Assembly: GCF_000723885.1 (NCBI RefSeq)
Contig: NZ_CCDG010000068.1
Coordinates: 1-46,838, forward strand
Length of the DNA stretch: 46,838 nucleotides
Direction of reading: 5' to 3'
Source: Paenibacillus camerounensis
Lineage (GTDB): Bacteria; Bacillota; Bacilli; Paenibacillales; Paenibacillaceae
Below are positions 26,890 through 35,515 of this stretch, one piece after another. The notes beneath the pieces were generated by a model. That model had not been told where the DNA came from and ran no database searches. It saw nothing but the letters and a program-made list of their open reading frames with translations. Every line of letters begins with the position of its first letter. Positions within the stretch are counted from its first letter, which is position 1. The translations under genes and the position numbers were made by a program.

Positions 26890-27927
26890 ATGCCGCATCA
26901 GCAGTTGACTGCTGTAATGAGATCCGAGGCGGAGGCAGCAGCATTCTCGGGAGCTTTTCTCGTGACAAACACCGCTCTACCCGCCGTCACCGGCGCATTC
27001 AGATATGCCAACAAAGCCGACTTAACCCCTAACCGGGCTGACACACGCTTCGGCATTGCCTCAGGCTGCAAGCTATTCACTGCAATTGCTGTCTGCCAGC
27101 TGGTTGAGCAGGGCAGGCTCTCGCTGGTAGACAAAGTCATGGATGTGCTGGACCGGACCGTTTTCCCGCAGTTCAGTCCAGATTTCACCGTGCATCAGCT
27201 GCTGACCCACAGCGCAGGAATTCCGGATTATTTTGATGAGGAGACGATGGAGGATTTTGCCGAGCTCTGGACAACCCGGCCGATGTATCTGCTGCGGGGG
27301 CCCCGGGATTTTGTGCCGATGTTCAGCGGACTGCCGATGATTTCCGAGCCGGGCACCAGCTTCCGTTACAATAACGCCGGTTACATTCTGCTCGGACTGC
27401 TGGTTGAGAAGCTTAGCGGATTAACCTTTACCGATTATGTAGAGCAGCAGATTTTTGCAAAGTGCGGAATGAATGACTCCGGTTATTTTGCACTGGACGC
27501 ACTCCCCGGTAATACGGCCCAGGGCTACATCGTGAAGGAGGACGGCACGCACACCACGAACATCTATTCCATTCCGGTACAAGGGGGCGCTGACGGCGGC
27601 GCGTTCGTGACCGCTCCTGATATGCTGCTGCTGTGGGAGGGTCTGCTTCAGCACAGGCTGCTGGGGCCGGAAATGACCGCTCTGCTGTTAACCCCGCATA
27701 TTCATGAAGATAAGGATGATTACTACGGCTACGGCGTGTGGATTACGAAGCGTGACAGCGGTATGTATAAATATCATGTAATGGGCTACGATCCCGGTGT
27801 ATCCTTCCACTCCGCCCACTATCCGGCCAGCGGTACTACCGCTGTAGTCCTCTGTAACGAGAGCCGGGGAGCTTACCGGATGCAGCAGGCTGTGGAAAAT
27901 TGGCTGAACAGCGGAAGAGAAGGCTGA
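26890..27927 (+). CDS. Serine hydrolase of the beta-lactamase/class C family
   Basis: A 345-residue protein with the serine beta-lactamase-like fold: S-x-x-K in ASGCKLF (about residue 50), Y-x-N in RYNNAGY (about 157-163), the usual LLTHSAGIPDY segment (about 107-117), and a C-terminal HVMGYDPG in place of the third motif. No signal peptide is visible, so it may be cytosolic and act as an esterase or D-amino peptidase rather than a beta-lactamase. AGGAGGT lies eight bases before the ATG. It runs opposite to the DUF1177 cluster and heads a two-gene unit with the gene at 27940. Confidence 0.87.
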   Translation: MPHQQLTAVMRSEAEAAAFSGAFLVTNTALPAVTGAFRYANKADLTPNRADTRFGIASGCKLFTAIAVCQLVEQGRLSLVDKVMDVLDRTVFPQFSPDFTVHQLLTHSAGIPDYFDEETMEDFAELWTTRPMYLLRGPRDFVPMFSGLPMISEPGTSFRYNNAGYILLGLLVEKLSGLTFTDYVEQQIFAKCGMNDSGYFALDALPGNTAQGYIVKEDGTHTTNIYSIPVQGGADGGAFVTAPDMLLLWEGLLQHRLLGPEMTALLLTPHIHEDKDDYYGYGVWITKRDSGMYKYHVMGYDPGVSFHSAHYPASGTTAVVLCNESRGAYRMQQAVENWLNSGREG

Positions 27928-27939
27928 GGTGTCTGCATT

Positions 27940-28611
27940 GTGAAAAATAAAGTGGTAATGGCCATCATGATTCTTTCTCTAGTCACGTCTTTATTGACCT
28001 TTGCGCAATCCTACTATCGGACTGCAGAGGGTCAAGGGTCTGCTGACCGGCAGATCCGTAATGCTATCTTTGATCTGTCCGACCGGCAGATGAAGCAGGC
28101 TATCGCTGTAGGCAAAGGTGATCTGCAGTCGGTCAAGGCATTTCAGACGGAGCAGCAGGCCGCTGTAATCGAAAGTAACCAGTCCGGCATGCAGCCTTCT
28201 GTCAACGTTAATACACCCTTTTACTATATCGCGATGATGTCTTACTCTGCTCTCAGCACAGGGCGTGAATACACCTTAAGTGAGGCCAGACAGCTTAATA
28301 AGCAATTGTCAGACTTAGGCCAGCTGGGGTTTAGCATAAAAGCTTCCGGGGATAATGCCCGTTTCACTGAACACATCAGCATCATGCTGAGGCAGGGTTC
28401 AACAGCAATGCAGCCTGGCAGCATAACCGGAAAAGATGAACAAGCTGACAAAGACGGGGCTGGAGCATACAGCACTGGCTATTCCAAAGTTCTGATCCCC
28501 TATTTCGATACAAGCCGAATCGATTTCAGCCAGCCTGCCGAACTGATCTACGTAGATGATGGACAGCATTTGACCGTGACCTATCAGGTCGATTTTGCGA
28601 AAATAAAATAA
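27940..28611 (+). CDS. Hypothetical membrane-anchored or secreted protein
   Basis: A 223-residue protein I do not recognise. An N-terminal hydrophobic segment (about 7-23) is either a signal peptide or an anchor; the rest is hydrophilic and Gln/Ser-rich with a predicted helical part (about 40-135) and a short beta-rich end. GTG start with GAGGTG upstream, 12 bp after the serine hydrolase stop, so likely co-transcribed. Confidence 0.65.
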   Translation: MKNKVVMAIMILSLVTSLLTFAQSYYRTAEGQGSADRQIRNAIFDLSDRQMKQAIAVGKGDLQSVKAFQTEQQAAVIESNQSGMQPSVNVNTPFYYIAMMSYSALSTGREYTLSEARQLNKQLSDLGQLGFSIKASGDNARFTEHISIMLRQGSTAMQPGSITGKDEQADKDGAGAYSTGYSKVLIPYFDTSRIDFSQPAELIYVDDGQHLTVTYQVDFAKIK

Positions 28612-28635
28612 AAAGACACTCGTCAAAGTGTCTCT
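28608..28635. terminator. Terminator between convergent genes
   Basis: AGACACT and AGTGTCT arms around a short loop. The minus-strand side is followed by TTTTTATTTT, so it mainly ends the DUF948 transcript; it may also end the plus-strand pair. Confidence 0.75.
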
Positions 28636-28692
28636 TAATCTATCTCTTATTCAGATATAACTTATTTACTCAAATAAAACGGTTTATAAATA

Positions 28693-29082
28693 TTATTGGA
28701 ATTTCGTGTTTACACGTATTTGGCCGCTTTGCGGCTTCACCGGTAGTTTTGGGGATTCCTGAGTCAAGTTATGACCTATTTCAGAAGCATTCTTCTTAAA
28801 TGTCTCCGTTACTGTCTGAATTACCTCCCCAACATTGTGTGCAGATTCAAAGATGGGATCAATCGTCTTAATTTTACCCTTTACATCACGGGTGACTTGG
28901 TTTGCAGTGCGAATAAGTTGTGTAGCTTCCCCCGTTAGTCCATGAATAGCATTTCTTACTTCAGCAAGCGTCTTATTCGTTTCTGCCATTGTGGTCATTC
29001 CTTTGCGCAGAGTAAGAATCAGAAAAACAACCAAACAGATAAAAGCAGCTGCAGCCAAAGCAATACTAATCTTAATTACCAT
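28693..29082 (-). CDS. DUF948 protein (YtxG-like)
   Basis: A 129-residue protein with one N-terminal membrane segment (about 4-25) and a long helical, coiled-coil-like region (about 30-110; MTTMAETNKTLAEVRNAIHG). This matches DUF948 proteins, several of which are general stress proteins in Bacillus. AGGAGGTG lies before the ATG. It stands alone between the serine hydrolase pair and the nucleoside operon. Confidence 0.8.
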   Translation of the reverse strand: MVIKISIALAAAAFICLVVFLILTLRKGMTTMAETNKTLAEVRNAIHGLTGEATQLIRTANQVTRDVKGKIKTIDPIFESAHNVGEVIQTVTETFKKNASEIGHNLTQESPKLPVKPQSGQIRVNTKFQ

Positions 29083-29179
29083 TCAACACCTCCTGTGTCT
29101 CCACTCTATGTCCAAACTGTCGGCATCATGACAAAAAAAATTAGTTCAAATGCTGGGACTCACAATTAAAATTCTGGAA

Positions 29180-29210
29180 TAAAAAACTGCCGGGCAGCCG
29201 CCCGGCAGTC
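29180..29210 (-). terminator. Terminator of the deoB-punA-pdp operon
   Basis: On the minus strand ACTGCCGGGC and GCCCGGCAGT form a stem with a tiny loop followed by six T, 50 bp after the pdp stop. Confidence 0.92.
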
Positions 29211-29259
29211 TGGACGTACGGGACCGTTAGTGCTCCGTACATTTGTATTAAATTACAGC

Positions 29260-30591
29260 CTAGTACCGCGTAACGCCGTCCTTGGTCACCAGTGCGAATA
29301 CCAGCGGCTGCGGCGGAACCGGCTCGGCGGAGATTCGGTAAGCTTCCAGCACCTTGGCTTCCGCTTCCTGCACCTTGCTCACGCCTGCGTTGTTCACATG
29401 CAGTACAGCCAGCGTATCGCCTGCGGCAACCGCATCGCCGACCTTCAGGGACAGCTGGATGCCGACAGCCAGGTCGATCTGCGATTCCTTGGTCTCGCGG
29501 CCTGCACCGAGCAGCATGGCAGCAACGCCAATCTCCTCAGCCTGAATACTCTCCACATAACCCGCAGAAGCAGCCTTCACCTCGATGAAGCGGCCTGCTG
29601 ACGGCAGCGTGTCCGGTGCTTCCACCTGCGACGCATCCCCGCCTTGGGCGGTTACCATCTGCTTGAACTTCTCCAGGGCGCTGCCGTCCTCAATATGAGA
29701 CAGCAGAATGGAGCGAGCTTCTGCTTCATCCTTCGCCTTACCGCCCAGCACCAGCATCTGGCTGCCCAGAATGAGGCAGACCTCCTGCAGATCCTTCGGC
29801 CCCTGGCCCTTCAGCGTCTCGATGCCTTCCTTAATCTCCAGCGCATTGCCGATGCCGAAGCCCAGCGGCTGATCCATATCGCTGATTACGGCCACTGTGT
29901 TACGGCCGAGATGCGTACCGATATCAACCATGGCCTGTGCCAGGGCGATGGAATCGTCCAGCGTTTTCATGAAGGCGCCGCTGCCGGTTTTGACGTCAAG
30001 CACGATGGCGTCTGCGCCGGCGGCGATTTTTTTGCTCATAACGGAGCTCGCAATCAGCGGAATGGATTCCACCGTCGCGGTCACGTCACGCAGTGCGTAC
30101 AGCTTCTTGTCAGCAGGGGTAATGTTACCTGACTGGCCGATTACGGCCGCGCCGATCTCCCCGACCTGGGCAAAGAATTGCTCACGGCCCATCTCCACCG
30201 AGAAGCCGGAGATCGACTCCAGCTTGTCGAGTGTACCGCCAGTGTGGCCGAGCCCGCGGCCGGACATTTTGGCAACCGGCACTCCGGCTGCTGCCACCAG
30301 CGGTGCAAGCACCACGGTCGTCTTGTCGCCGACGCCGCCGGTGGAGTGCTTGTCCACCTTAATTCCGGCGATCGGGCTAAGATCCACCTGGTCCCCGGAC
30401 ATTGCCATCTCAAGGGTCAGATCGCCGGTTTCCCGCGCATTCATTCCCCGGAAGTACACAGCCATAGCCCAGGCGGAAATCTGGTAATCCGGAATCTCAC
30501 CTTTGCTGTAGCCCTGGACCAGGAAAGCAATTTCTTCACGGCTTAATTCGCCGCCGTCTCTTTTTTTCTGAATCAGATCAACTGCACGCAT
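29260..30591 (-). CDS. pdp: Pyrimidine-nucleoside phosphorylase
   Basis: Phosphorolysis of uridine, deoxyuridine and thymidine to base and (deoxy)ribose 1-phosphate. The 443-residue protein has the N-terminal helical domain, the phosphate and nucleoside site KVDKHSTGGVGDKTT (about residues 78-92), the family motif SGRGLGHTGGTLDKLE (about 109-124) and the C-terminal domain shared with thymidine phosphorylases. Third gene of a salvage operon with deoB and punA, which convert the sugar phosphate and purine nucleosides. Confidence 0.96.
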   Translation of the reverse strand: MRAVDLIQKKRDGGELSREEIAFLVQGYSKGEIPDYQISAWAMAVYFRGMNARETGDLTLEMAMSGDQVDLSPIAGIKVDKHSTGGVGDKTTVVLAPLVAAAGVPVAKMSGRGLGHTGGTLDKLESISGFSVEMGREQFFAQVGEIGAAVIGQSGNITPADKKLYALRDVTATVESIPLIASSVMSKKIAAGADAIVLDVKTGSGAFMKTLDDSIALAQAMVDIGTHLGRNTVAVISDMDQPLGFGIGNALEIKEGIETLKGQGPKDLQEVCLILGSQMLVLGGKAKDEAEARSILLSHIEDGSALEKFKQMVTAQGGDASQVEAPDTLPSAGRFIEVKAASAGYVESIQAEEIGVAAMLLGAGRETKESQIDLAVGIQLSLKVGDAVAAGDTLAVLHVNNAGVSKVQEAEAKVLEAYRISAEPVPPQPLVFALVTKDGVTRY

Positions 30592-30678
30592 TAGTTTTGC
30601 ACCTCACGGATGATGGCTCTTGCGAGCCCGATAAATTTAGTATACATCTAAAGCAGAACGCGCCGGTAACAGCTCAGC

Positions 30679-31500
30679 CTACATTTTAGGAATAAAGGCC
30701 AGCACCAGCTTCAAAAAGCGCTCGCGCACACGCTCAGCTGTCTCCATAACCTCGGCATGGTTCAGCGGCTGGTCAAGGATGCCGGCAGCCATGTTGGTGA
30801 TACAGGAGATACCCAGCACCTCAAGCCCTGCGTGACGGGCTACAATAGTCTCTGAAACGGTAGACATCCCTACGGCATCCGCACCCAGAACGCGCAGCAT
30901 TACGATCTCTGCCGGCGTTTCATAGTTCGGTCCAAGCAGACCGGCATAGACACCTTCCTTGAACTCAAAATTCTGTGCTGCCGCAGCTTCCTTGGCTACT
31001 GCAATCAGACGCGGACTGTAAGCAGCCGACATATCCGGGAAACGTACGCCGAGTGCGTTATCGTTAGGTCCGATCAGCGGATTGCGGCCGGTCAGGTTCA
31101 GGTGGTCGGTAATCAGCATCAGGTCGCCCGGGGTATAATCCTTGTTCACACCGCCAGCGGCATTGGTTACGAGCAGGCTGGTTACACCAAGCTCCTTCAT
31201 AACCCGTACCGGGAATGCCGTTGTCTCCGGACCGTAGCCTTCATACATGTGGAAGCGGCCTTTCATCATTACGACCCGGCGTCCTTCGATCAGGCCGATC
31301 AGCAGCTCGCCTTCATGACCTTCAACGGTCGATACCGGGAAATGCGGAATTTCGTTATATGGAATAACTACTTCGTCTGTAATCAGGTCTGCCAGCACAC
31401 CAAGCCCGGAGCCGAGAATCAGGCCGATTTCCGGTGCTACTGTACATTGATCTTTAATATAGGCTACTGCCTCTTGAATATGGTTTTGAGTGACTGCCAT
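30679..31500 (-). CDS. punA: Purine nucleoside phosphorylase
   Basis: Trimeric-type PNP acting on guanosine and inosine. The 273-residue protein shows the phosphate site GSGLG (about 31-35), the FPVSTVEGHEG segment (about 54-64), the KGRFHMYEGY motif (about 80-89), the VTNAAGG motif (about 112-118) and the base-binding region with GLLGPNYETPAEI (about 188-200) and MSTVSE. It follows deoB by 48 bp, as pupG follows drm in Bacillus subtilis. Confidence 0.96.
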   Translation of the reverse strand: MAVTQNHIQEAVAYIKDQCTVAPEIGLILGSGLGVLADLITDEVVIPYNEIPHFPVSTVEGHEGELLIGLIEGRRVVMMKGRFHMYEGYGPETTAFPVRVMKELGVTSLLVTNAAGGVNKDYTPGDLMLITDHLNLTGRNPLIGPNDNALGVRFPDMSAAYSPRLIAVAKEAAAAQNFEFKEGVYAGLLGPNYETPAEIVMLRVLGADAVGMSTVSETIVARHAGLEVLGISCITNMAAGILDQPLNHAEVMETAERVRERFLKLVLAFIPKM

Positions 31501-31548
31501 GGTTGGTTGCCTCCTTGAGGGTATGCCCGGATTGCTCCGGGCTGGGTT

Positions 31549-32727
31549 CTATTTAAGTTCCGGCAAAAAGCTTGTCCCGTACTGCGGCGCCTTTGCCCCG
31601 AAATTGTCGGCAATCGTAGCAGCTACGTCCGAGAAGGTCTGGCGGATGCCCAGGCTGCCCGGATTCTTGAACCGCGGGCTGTATACCAGCAGCGGCACAT
31701 ATTCGCGGGTGTGATCCGTTCCGCTGTGGACCGGGTCATTGCCGTGGTCAGCGGATATAATCAGCAGATCGTCTTCGCCCAGCGTGGACAGCAGCTCAGG
31801 AATAGCTTCATCAAAGACCTCCAGCGCACGTCCGTACCCTTCCGGATCACGGCGGTGGCCGTACAGGGAATCAAAGTCCACCAGATTGGTGAACAGGAAG
31901 CCGTCAAACGGCTTACGCAGCTCATCAATCGTAATCTGGATGCCATGCTCGTTGCTCTTGGTCGGATACGAGGCAGTAACCCCTTCCCCGGTGAATATAT
32001 CATTGATTTTACCGACTGCAATAACATCCTTACCGATATCCTGGAGGGCGTTCATTACTGTCGGCTCCGGGGGCTTAACGGCATAGTCATGACGGTTAGG
32101 GGTGCGCTTGAAGTCTCCCGGCTCGCCGACATAAGGGCGGGCAATAACGCGGCCTACCGAGAATTCCGGAGCCATCGTCAGCTCCCGGGCGATTGTGCAG
32201 GCGCTGTACAGCTCTTCAAGCGGAATAACATCCTCATGGGCGGCGAGCTGGAACACGCTGTCTGCCGAAGTGTACACAATCCAGGCCCCGGTCTTCATCT
32301 GCTCTTCGCCGTATTCCACAAGAATTTCAGTACCGGAAGCCGGCTTGTTGCCGATGACCTTGCGGCCGGTTGCTGCTTCAAATTTCTCAATCAGCTCTGC
32401 AGGGAAGCCGTCCGGGTATACGTTAAAAGGAACCTCGATCTTCAGTCCCATAAGCTCCCAGTGGCCGGTCATCGTATCCTTGCCTACGGATACCTCCTGC
32501 ATCTTACCGTAATAACCAGATGGCTCGGCCACCGGTTCAAGCGGCGGCAGGGCCGCAATATTAGCCAAGCCAAGCTTTTGCAGGTTAGGCAGCTTCAGGC
32601 CGGGCACCCTCTCCAGAATATGGCCCAGCGTATGGGACCCTTTATCTCCAAAATTTTCGGCATCCGGCGCTTCACCGATACCTACACTATCAAGCACAAT
32701 AAATCCGATCCGTTTAAATGAGGACAT
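31549..32727 (-). CDS. deoB: Phosphopentomutase
   Basis: Interconverts (deoxy)ribose 1- and 5-phosphate, feeding nucleoside sugars into central metabolism. An alkaline-phosphatase-like enzyme of 392 residues with metal-site motifs IVLDSVGIGEAPDA (about 8-21), KDTMTGHWELMG (the catalytic Thr region, about 83-94) and ISADHGNDPVHSGTDHTRE (about 325-343). The ATG at 32725-32727 has GGAG nine bases upstream; a GTG 4 codons earlier overlaps that site. First gene of the operon with punA and pdp. Confidence 0.95.
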   Translation of the reverse strand: MSSFKRIGFIVLDSVGIGEAPDAENFGDKGSHTLGHILERVPGLKLPNLQKLGLANIAALPPLEPVAEPSGYYGKMQEVSVGKDTMTGHWELMGLKIEVPFNVYPDGFPAELIEKFEAATGRKVIGNKPASGTEILVEYGEEQMKTGAWIVYTSADSVFQLAAHEDVIPLEELYSACTIARELTMAPEFSVGRVIARPYVGEPGDFKRTPNRHDYAVKPPEPTVMNALQDIGKDVIAVGKINDIFTGEGVTASYPTKSNEHGIQITIDELRKPFDGFLFTNLVDFDSLYGHRRDPEGYGRALEVFDEAIPELLSTLGEDDLLIISADHGNDPVHSGTDHTREYVPLLVYSPRFKNPGSLGIRQTFSDVAATIADNFGAKAPQYGTSFLPELK

Positions 32728-32782
32728 TACATCATTCACTCCTTCGCAGTATGCGTAACCTGAGGTCGTATTAAAAACAGGA

Positions 32783-32837
32783 AGAAACGGCTCTACCTGC
32801 TTCCGCAGGGCTGCGCCCAGGGAAAGCCAGCGGTTCC
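32783..32837. repeat. Dispersed palindromic element, copy 3 (divergent)
   Basis: Opens AGAAACGGCT like copies 1 and 2 and ends with a CGGTTCC arm, but is longer and less regular. It lies in the leader of the deoB operon, between deoB and xerD. Confidence 0.5.
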
Positions 32838-32957
32838 ACAGCCCCGCTTGTCAGGTACCCGTTTTTTTCGCCGAATGAACCATCCGGACCTGTTTTGATC
32901 CGATCATTCATTCAGTATGATTCCATCATAACTATCTTACTCATAAAAAGCATCTTT

Positions 32958-33848
32958 TTAAGCACGCGGATGATGATTCTCATAGACTTCCTTCATATTT
33001 TTGCGGGCAATTCCGCTATATATCTGTGTAGTCGAGATATCGGCATGGCCCAGCATCTGCTGAACGGATCGGAGATCGGCACCTCCTTCAAGCAGATGTG
33101 CGGCAAACGAATGCCTCAAGGTGTGCGGGGTAATATCCTGCTCAATCTGGGCTTCCCGCGCGTATTTTTTTATGATTTTCCAGAAGCCCTGACGGGTCAG
33201 CCGTCCGCCGAGACTGTTCAGGAACAGTGCCGGCTCATCCAGGCTGCTGCGCAGCAGCTTGTCCCGCATTCCGTCCGTATACCTTGCTACACTGTCTGCA
33301 GCAATCGTACCAATCGGAATAATCCGCTCCTTGCCGGAGGCTGAGCTGCAGCGGGCAAATTTCAGTCCGGTCTGCACATCACCGACATCCAGCGAGATCA
33401 GCTCGGAGACCCGGATGCCGGTAGCATACAGCAGCTCCAGCATCGCTTTATCCCGCATCCCCTGCGGACTGTTCCCGCCTGGCGCAGCCAGAAGCCGCTC
33501 CACCTCCCCGATGCTGAGAATCATCGGCGGCTTCTTGCTGGGCTTGATTTTGTCCATATCCAGCGTCGGGTCCTGATTAATCTGCCGCGTTTTCAGTAAA
33601 AAATGAAAAAAGGCGCGCAGCGATACCGTACTACGATTAACCGTAGCCGCTGCCCGTCCGGCTCCGCGCAGCTGCGCATGGTACTGAAGCAGATGTGTTC
33701 TTCTTATTTCATCCGGCGAAGCAATTCCCCGTCCGGCTGCAAATTCAAGGAACTGCGTAACATCCCGTCCGTAAGATTCAAGCGTGCTGGGGGACAAGCC
33801 CTTATCCTCGGTAAGATACTGCATAAAAGGCTGCAAATGCGACTTCAT
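32958..33848 (-). CDS. xerD: Site-specific tyrosine recombinase XerD
   Basis: Resolves chromosome dimers at dif with its partner XerC. The 296-residue protein has an N-terminal SAM-like domain (about 1-90) and a catalytic domain with the complete set R146, K173, H242, R245, H268 and nucleophile Tyr277. The setting fur-yqzK-xerD-deoB-punA is the standard one in Bacilli, so this is the housekeeping enzyme rather than a mobile integrase. Confidence 0.95.
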   Translation of the reverse strand: MKSHLQPFMQYLTEDKGLSPSTLESYGRDVTQFLEFAAGRGIASPDEIRRTHLLQYHAQLRGAGRAAATVNRSTVSLRAFFHFLLKTRQINQDPTLDMDKIKPSKKPPMILSIGEVERLLAAPGGNSPQGMRDKAMLELLYATGIRVSELISLDVGDVQTGLKFARCSSASGKERIIPIGTIAADSVARYTDGMRDKLLRSSLDEPALFLNSLGGRLTRQGFWKIIKKYAREAQIEQDITPHTLRHSFAAHLLEGGADLRSVQQMLGHADISTTQIYSGIARKNMKEVYENHHPRA

Positions 33849-33977
33849 TCACTCACGCTCCCGTCTGCTCAGGCTGCTATTCGCGGCAATGCAGCATTTA
33901 GGCATAAGATTCTTTTAAAATTTTAGCTATATGGCTACATTCGACACACTTCTAGCATTTTCCTGCTTGTCCGGGCA

Positions 33978-34211
33978 TCACTCACCGTACCAGTAATAGA
34001 GCCGCAGCCGTTCGCCGGCGCTGAGCCTTCCGCTGTCATGCGGAGCCTCCTGAAATGCCCGGACAGCCGAGCCCTCCGGAATGTCATAGTGATCAACCGG
34101 ACTGATCCAGCCGCCGACCCAGTTCAGCACATAATACAGCAGACAGCTAAAAGCGACCAGCAGGGTCATAAAATACAACCGGCGCACTGTTTTAGGAATA
34201 GAGACGATCAT
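33978..34211 (-). CDS. yqzK: DUF4227 (YqzK-like) small membrane protein
   Basis: A 77-residue protein with one membrane segment (about residues 13-35, YFMTLLVAFSCLLYYVLNWV) and a short acidic tail. The ATG at 34209-34211 has GGGAGG at a good distance; earlier in-frame ATGs, one of them only two codons upstream, overlap or precede that site. Conserved position between fur and xerD identifies it. Function unknown. Confidence 0.82.
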   Translation of the reverse strand: MIVSIPKTVRRLYFMTLLVAFSCLLYYVLNWVGGWISPVDHYDIPEGSAVRAFQEAPHDSGRLSAGERLRLYYWYGE

Positions 34212-34373
34212 CAGCATACCTCCCGCTTTATCTTGACTCGTCCTACACTTTATGCGCCGGCTTACAGGGTTATGTATTTCCGGACGTGAAATCTCCCAGT
34301 GAAATGGGACCTTGCAGGGATACTGACTCAGATACTTTGCGGGAATCACATACTTATCCATACTTTAAGATTG

Positions 34374-34406
34374 AAAAAGCCCCCTCCGGCGTACCGGAGA
34401 GAGCTT
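34374..34406 (-). terminator. Terminator of fur
   Basis: On the minus strand CTCTCTCCGG and CCGGAGGGGG form a stem with a four-base loop followed by TTTTTC, 26 bp after the fur stop. Confidence 0.88.
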
Positions 34407-34432
34407 GTGCGGTAATTCCTCATCTATAAGCT

Positions 34433-34900
34433 TTATTCGGGAGCGCTGCCGTCCGCTGCATTTTTGTCCTTACAACGGTGGCAAATCCCGTGAAAATCAA
34501 GTCTATGATCAAGCACCGTAAAATTAAATTCGTTCTCAAGCCGCTCTTCCAGCGGTCCCAGCCAGTCCTCACGGATCTCGTCCATCGAGCCGCACTGTAC
34601 GCAGATCAGATGATGATGGTGATGCTTGGCCGTATCCGTCCGCAGATCATAACGGGCAACGCCGTCTCCGAAATTGATTTTCTCCACGACATGAAGCTCG
34701 CTGAGCAATTCCAGGGTACGATATACGGTGGCGAGACCGATCTCGGGAGCCTTTTCCTTTACAAGCATAAACACATCTTCCGCGCTTAAATGATCCTCTT
34801 CGTTCTCCAGCAGCACTCTTAAGGTTGCTTCCCGTTGGGGCGTAAGCTTATATCCTTGGGATTGTAGCTGTTGTTTAATCTTGTCTATCCGGGCTTCCAC
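34433..34900 (-). CDS. fur: Ferric uptake regulator Fur
   Basis: Iron-dependent repressor of 155 residues. The winged-helix domain (about 1-80; TVYRTLELLSELHVVEKINF) is followed by the metal-binding dimerisation domain with the His-rich segment KHHHHHLICVQC and a second Cys pair in CHRC; these two CxxC pairs form the structural zinc site. I chose the GTG at 34898-34900 because GGAGGGAG lies upstream; in-frame starts further out precede that site. PerR, Zur and Fur share the fold, but gene order with yqzK-xerD and the upstream PerR-type box (PerR controls fur in Bacillus subtilis) favour Fur. Confidence 0.92.
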   Translation of the reverse strand: MEARIDKIKQQLQSQGYKLTPQREATLRVLLENEEDHLSAEDVFMLVKEKAPEIGLATVYRTLELLSELHVVEKINFGDGVARYDLRTDTAKHHHHHLICVQCGSMDEIREDWLGPLEERLENEFNFTVLDHRLDFHGICHRCKDKNAADGSAPE

Positions 34901-34953
34901 CTGTCTCCCTCCCCCTTGGAAAATTACCGCACCGGGCATAAAACCACTTCTAT

Positions 34954-34983
34954 ATTATAGGGGGAGTCCCTTTGAGAAGTCAA
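34954..34983 (-). promoter_or_regulatory. Sigma-A promoter of fur
   Basis: On the minus strand TTGACT and TATAAT are separated by 18 bases, 54 bp before the GTG start. Next to a PerR-type box. Confidence 0.85.
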
Positions 34984-34989
34984 ACTCTT

Positions 34990-35004
34990 TTAGAATCATT
35001 TTAA
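34990..35004. promoter_or_regulatory. PerR/Fur-type box upstream of fur
   Basis: TTAAAATGATTCTAA (minus strand) matches 12 of the 14 defined positions of the PerR consensus TTATAATNATTATAA. It lies 7 bp upstream of the -35 element of the fur promoter. Control by PerR is known for fur in Bacillus subtilis; here it is inferred from the match, and Fur autoregulation is the alternative. Confidence 0.7.
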
Positions 35005-35021
35005 ATTAGATATATTCACAT

Positions 35022-35055
35022 AAAAAAAGGGACCCCGCCGGCGTCCGGCAGGGCC
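35022..35055 (-). terminator. Terminator upstream of fur
   Basis: On the minus strand GGCCCTGCCGG and CCGGCGGGGTCC form a stem followed by seven T. It is a second terminator after spoIIM and shields fur from transcription coming through the gene-free 35056-35437 stretch. Confidence 0.85.
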
Positions 35056-35437
35056 AAGTTCTATTATAAGGGGGTCATGGGATTACTATAAACCGCGAAG
35101 CTTAAGATAGGATGAATAAGAGATAAAGGTTTGCTGAAACGGCCCGGTATTTAGTTCGAATTTAGTTCGAATGTATCCACTTACATTACTCATACCTAGT
35201 ATGAATGCTAACTTAGTTGGAAAAAGCTCAGCTAATCCTGCCACTTTCGAGCAAAATCTGCTTTTCGTCCGATGTAAGCGGATTCTTTCCAGCTAATCGT
35301 AGCTTTGTGGCGGAAAAGGTGGTATTAGCAGGTGTTTTTCCACCTAATCTGCTGCACCTTAGCTATTCAGGTCCCGTGGGCTCGGAAGGACTGGCTGAAC
35401 GGTTCTTAGACGGTCTGACAACGAAGCTCAGCGTATA
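35056..35437. other. Gene-free stretch with ATTAG(N)TGGA-type motifs
   Basis: It lies between two terminators, with no credible gene on either strand. At 35151-35171 an ATTTAGTTCGA unit is duplicated in tandem. From 35213 to 35349 the motifs TTAGTTGGAAAA, TCCAGCTAAT and TCCACCTAAT occur in both orientations; the same short motifs make up the duplicated element at 41541-41729 and 42096-42282. Confidence 0.55.
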
Positions 35438-35480
35438 AAATAAAACCAGCCTGTCCGGATATTACCCGGCAGACTGGTTT
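35438..35480 (-). terminator. Terminator of spoIIM
   Basis: On the minus strand AACCAG...CCGG and CCGG...CTGGTT form a long stem followed by TTATTTTA, 36 bp after the spoIIM stop. Confidence 0.85.
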
Positions 35481-35515
35481 GTTATAGGTGCAGACCTGAT
35501 GCTCACGATTACAGT

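Noticed and set aside
34620..34640. Five consecutive His in Fur as an artefact or tag
   Set aside because: A His-rich segment before CxxC is normal for Fur proteins.
35217..35438. 73-codon plus-strand frame before spoIIM
   Set aside because: No ribosome binding site, lies in repeat-motif sequence, ends next to the spoIIM terminator; no resemblance to any family.
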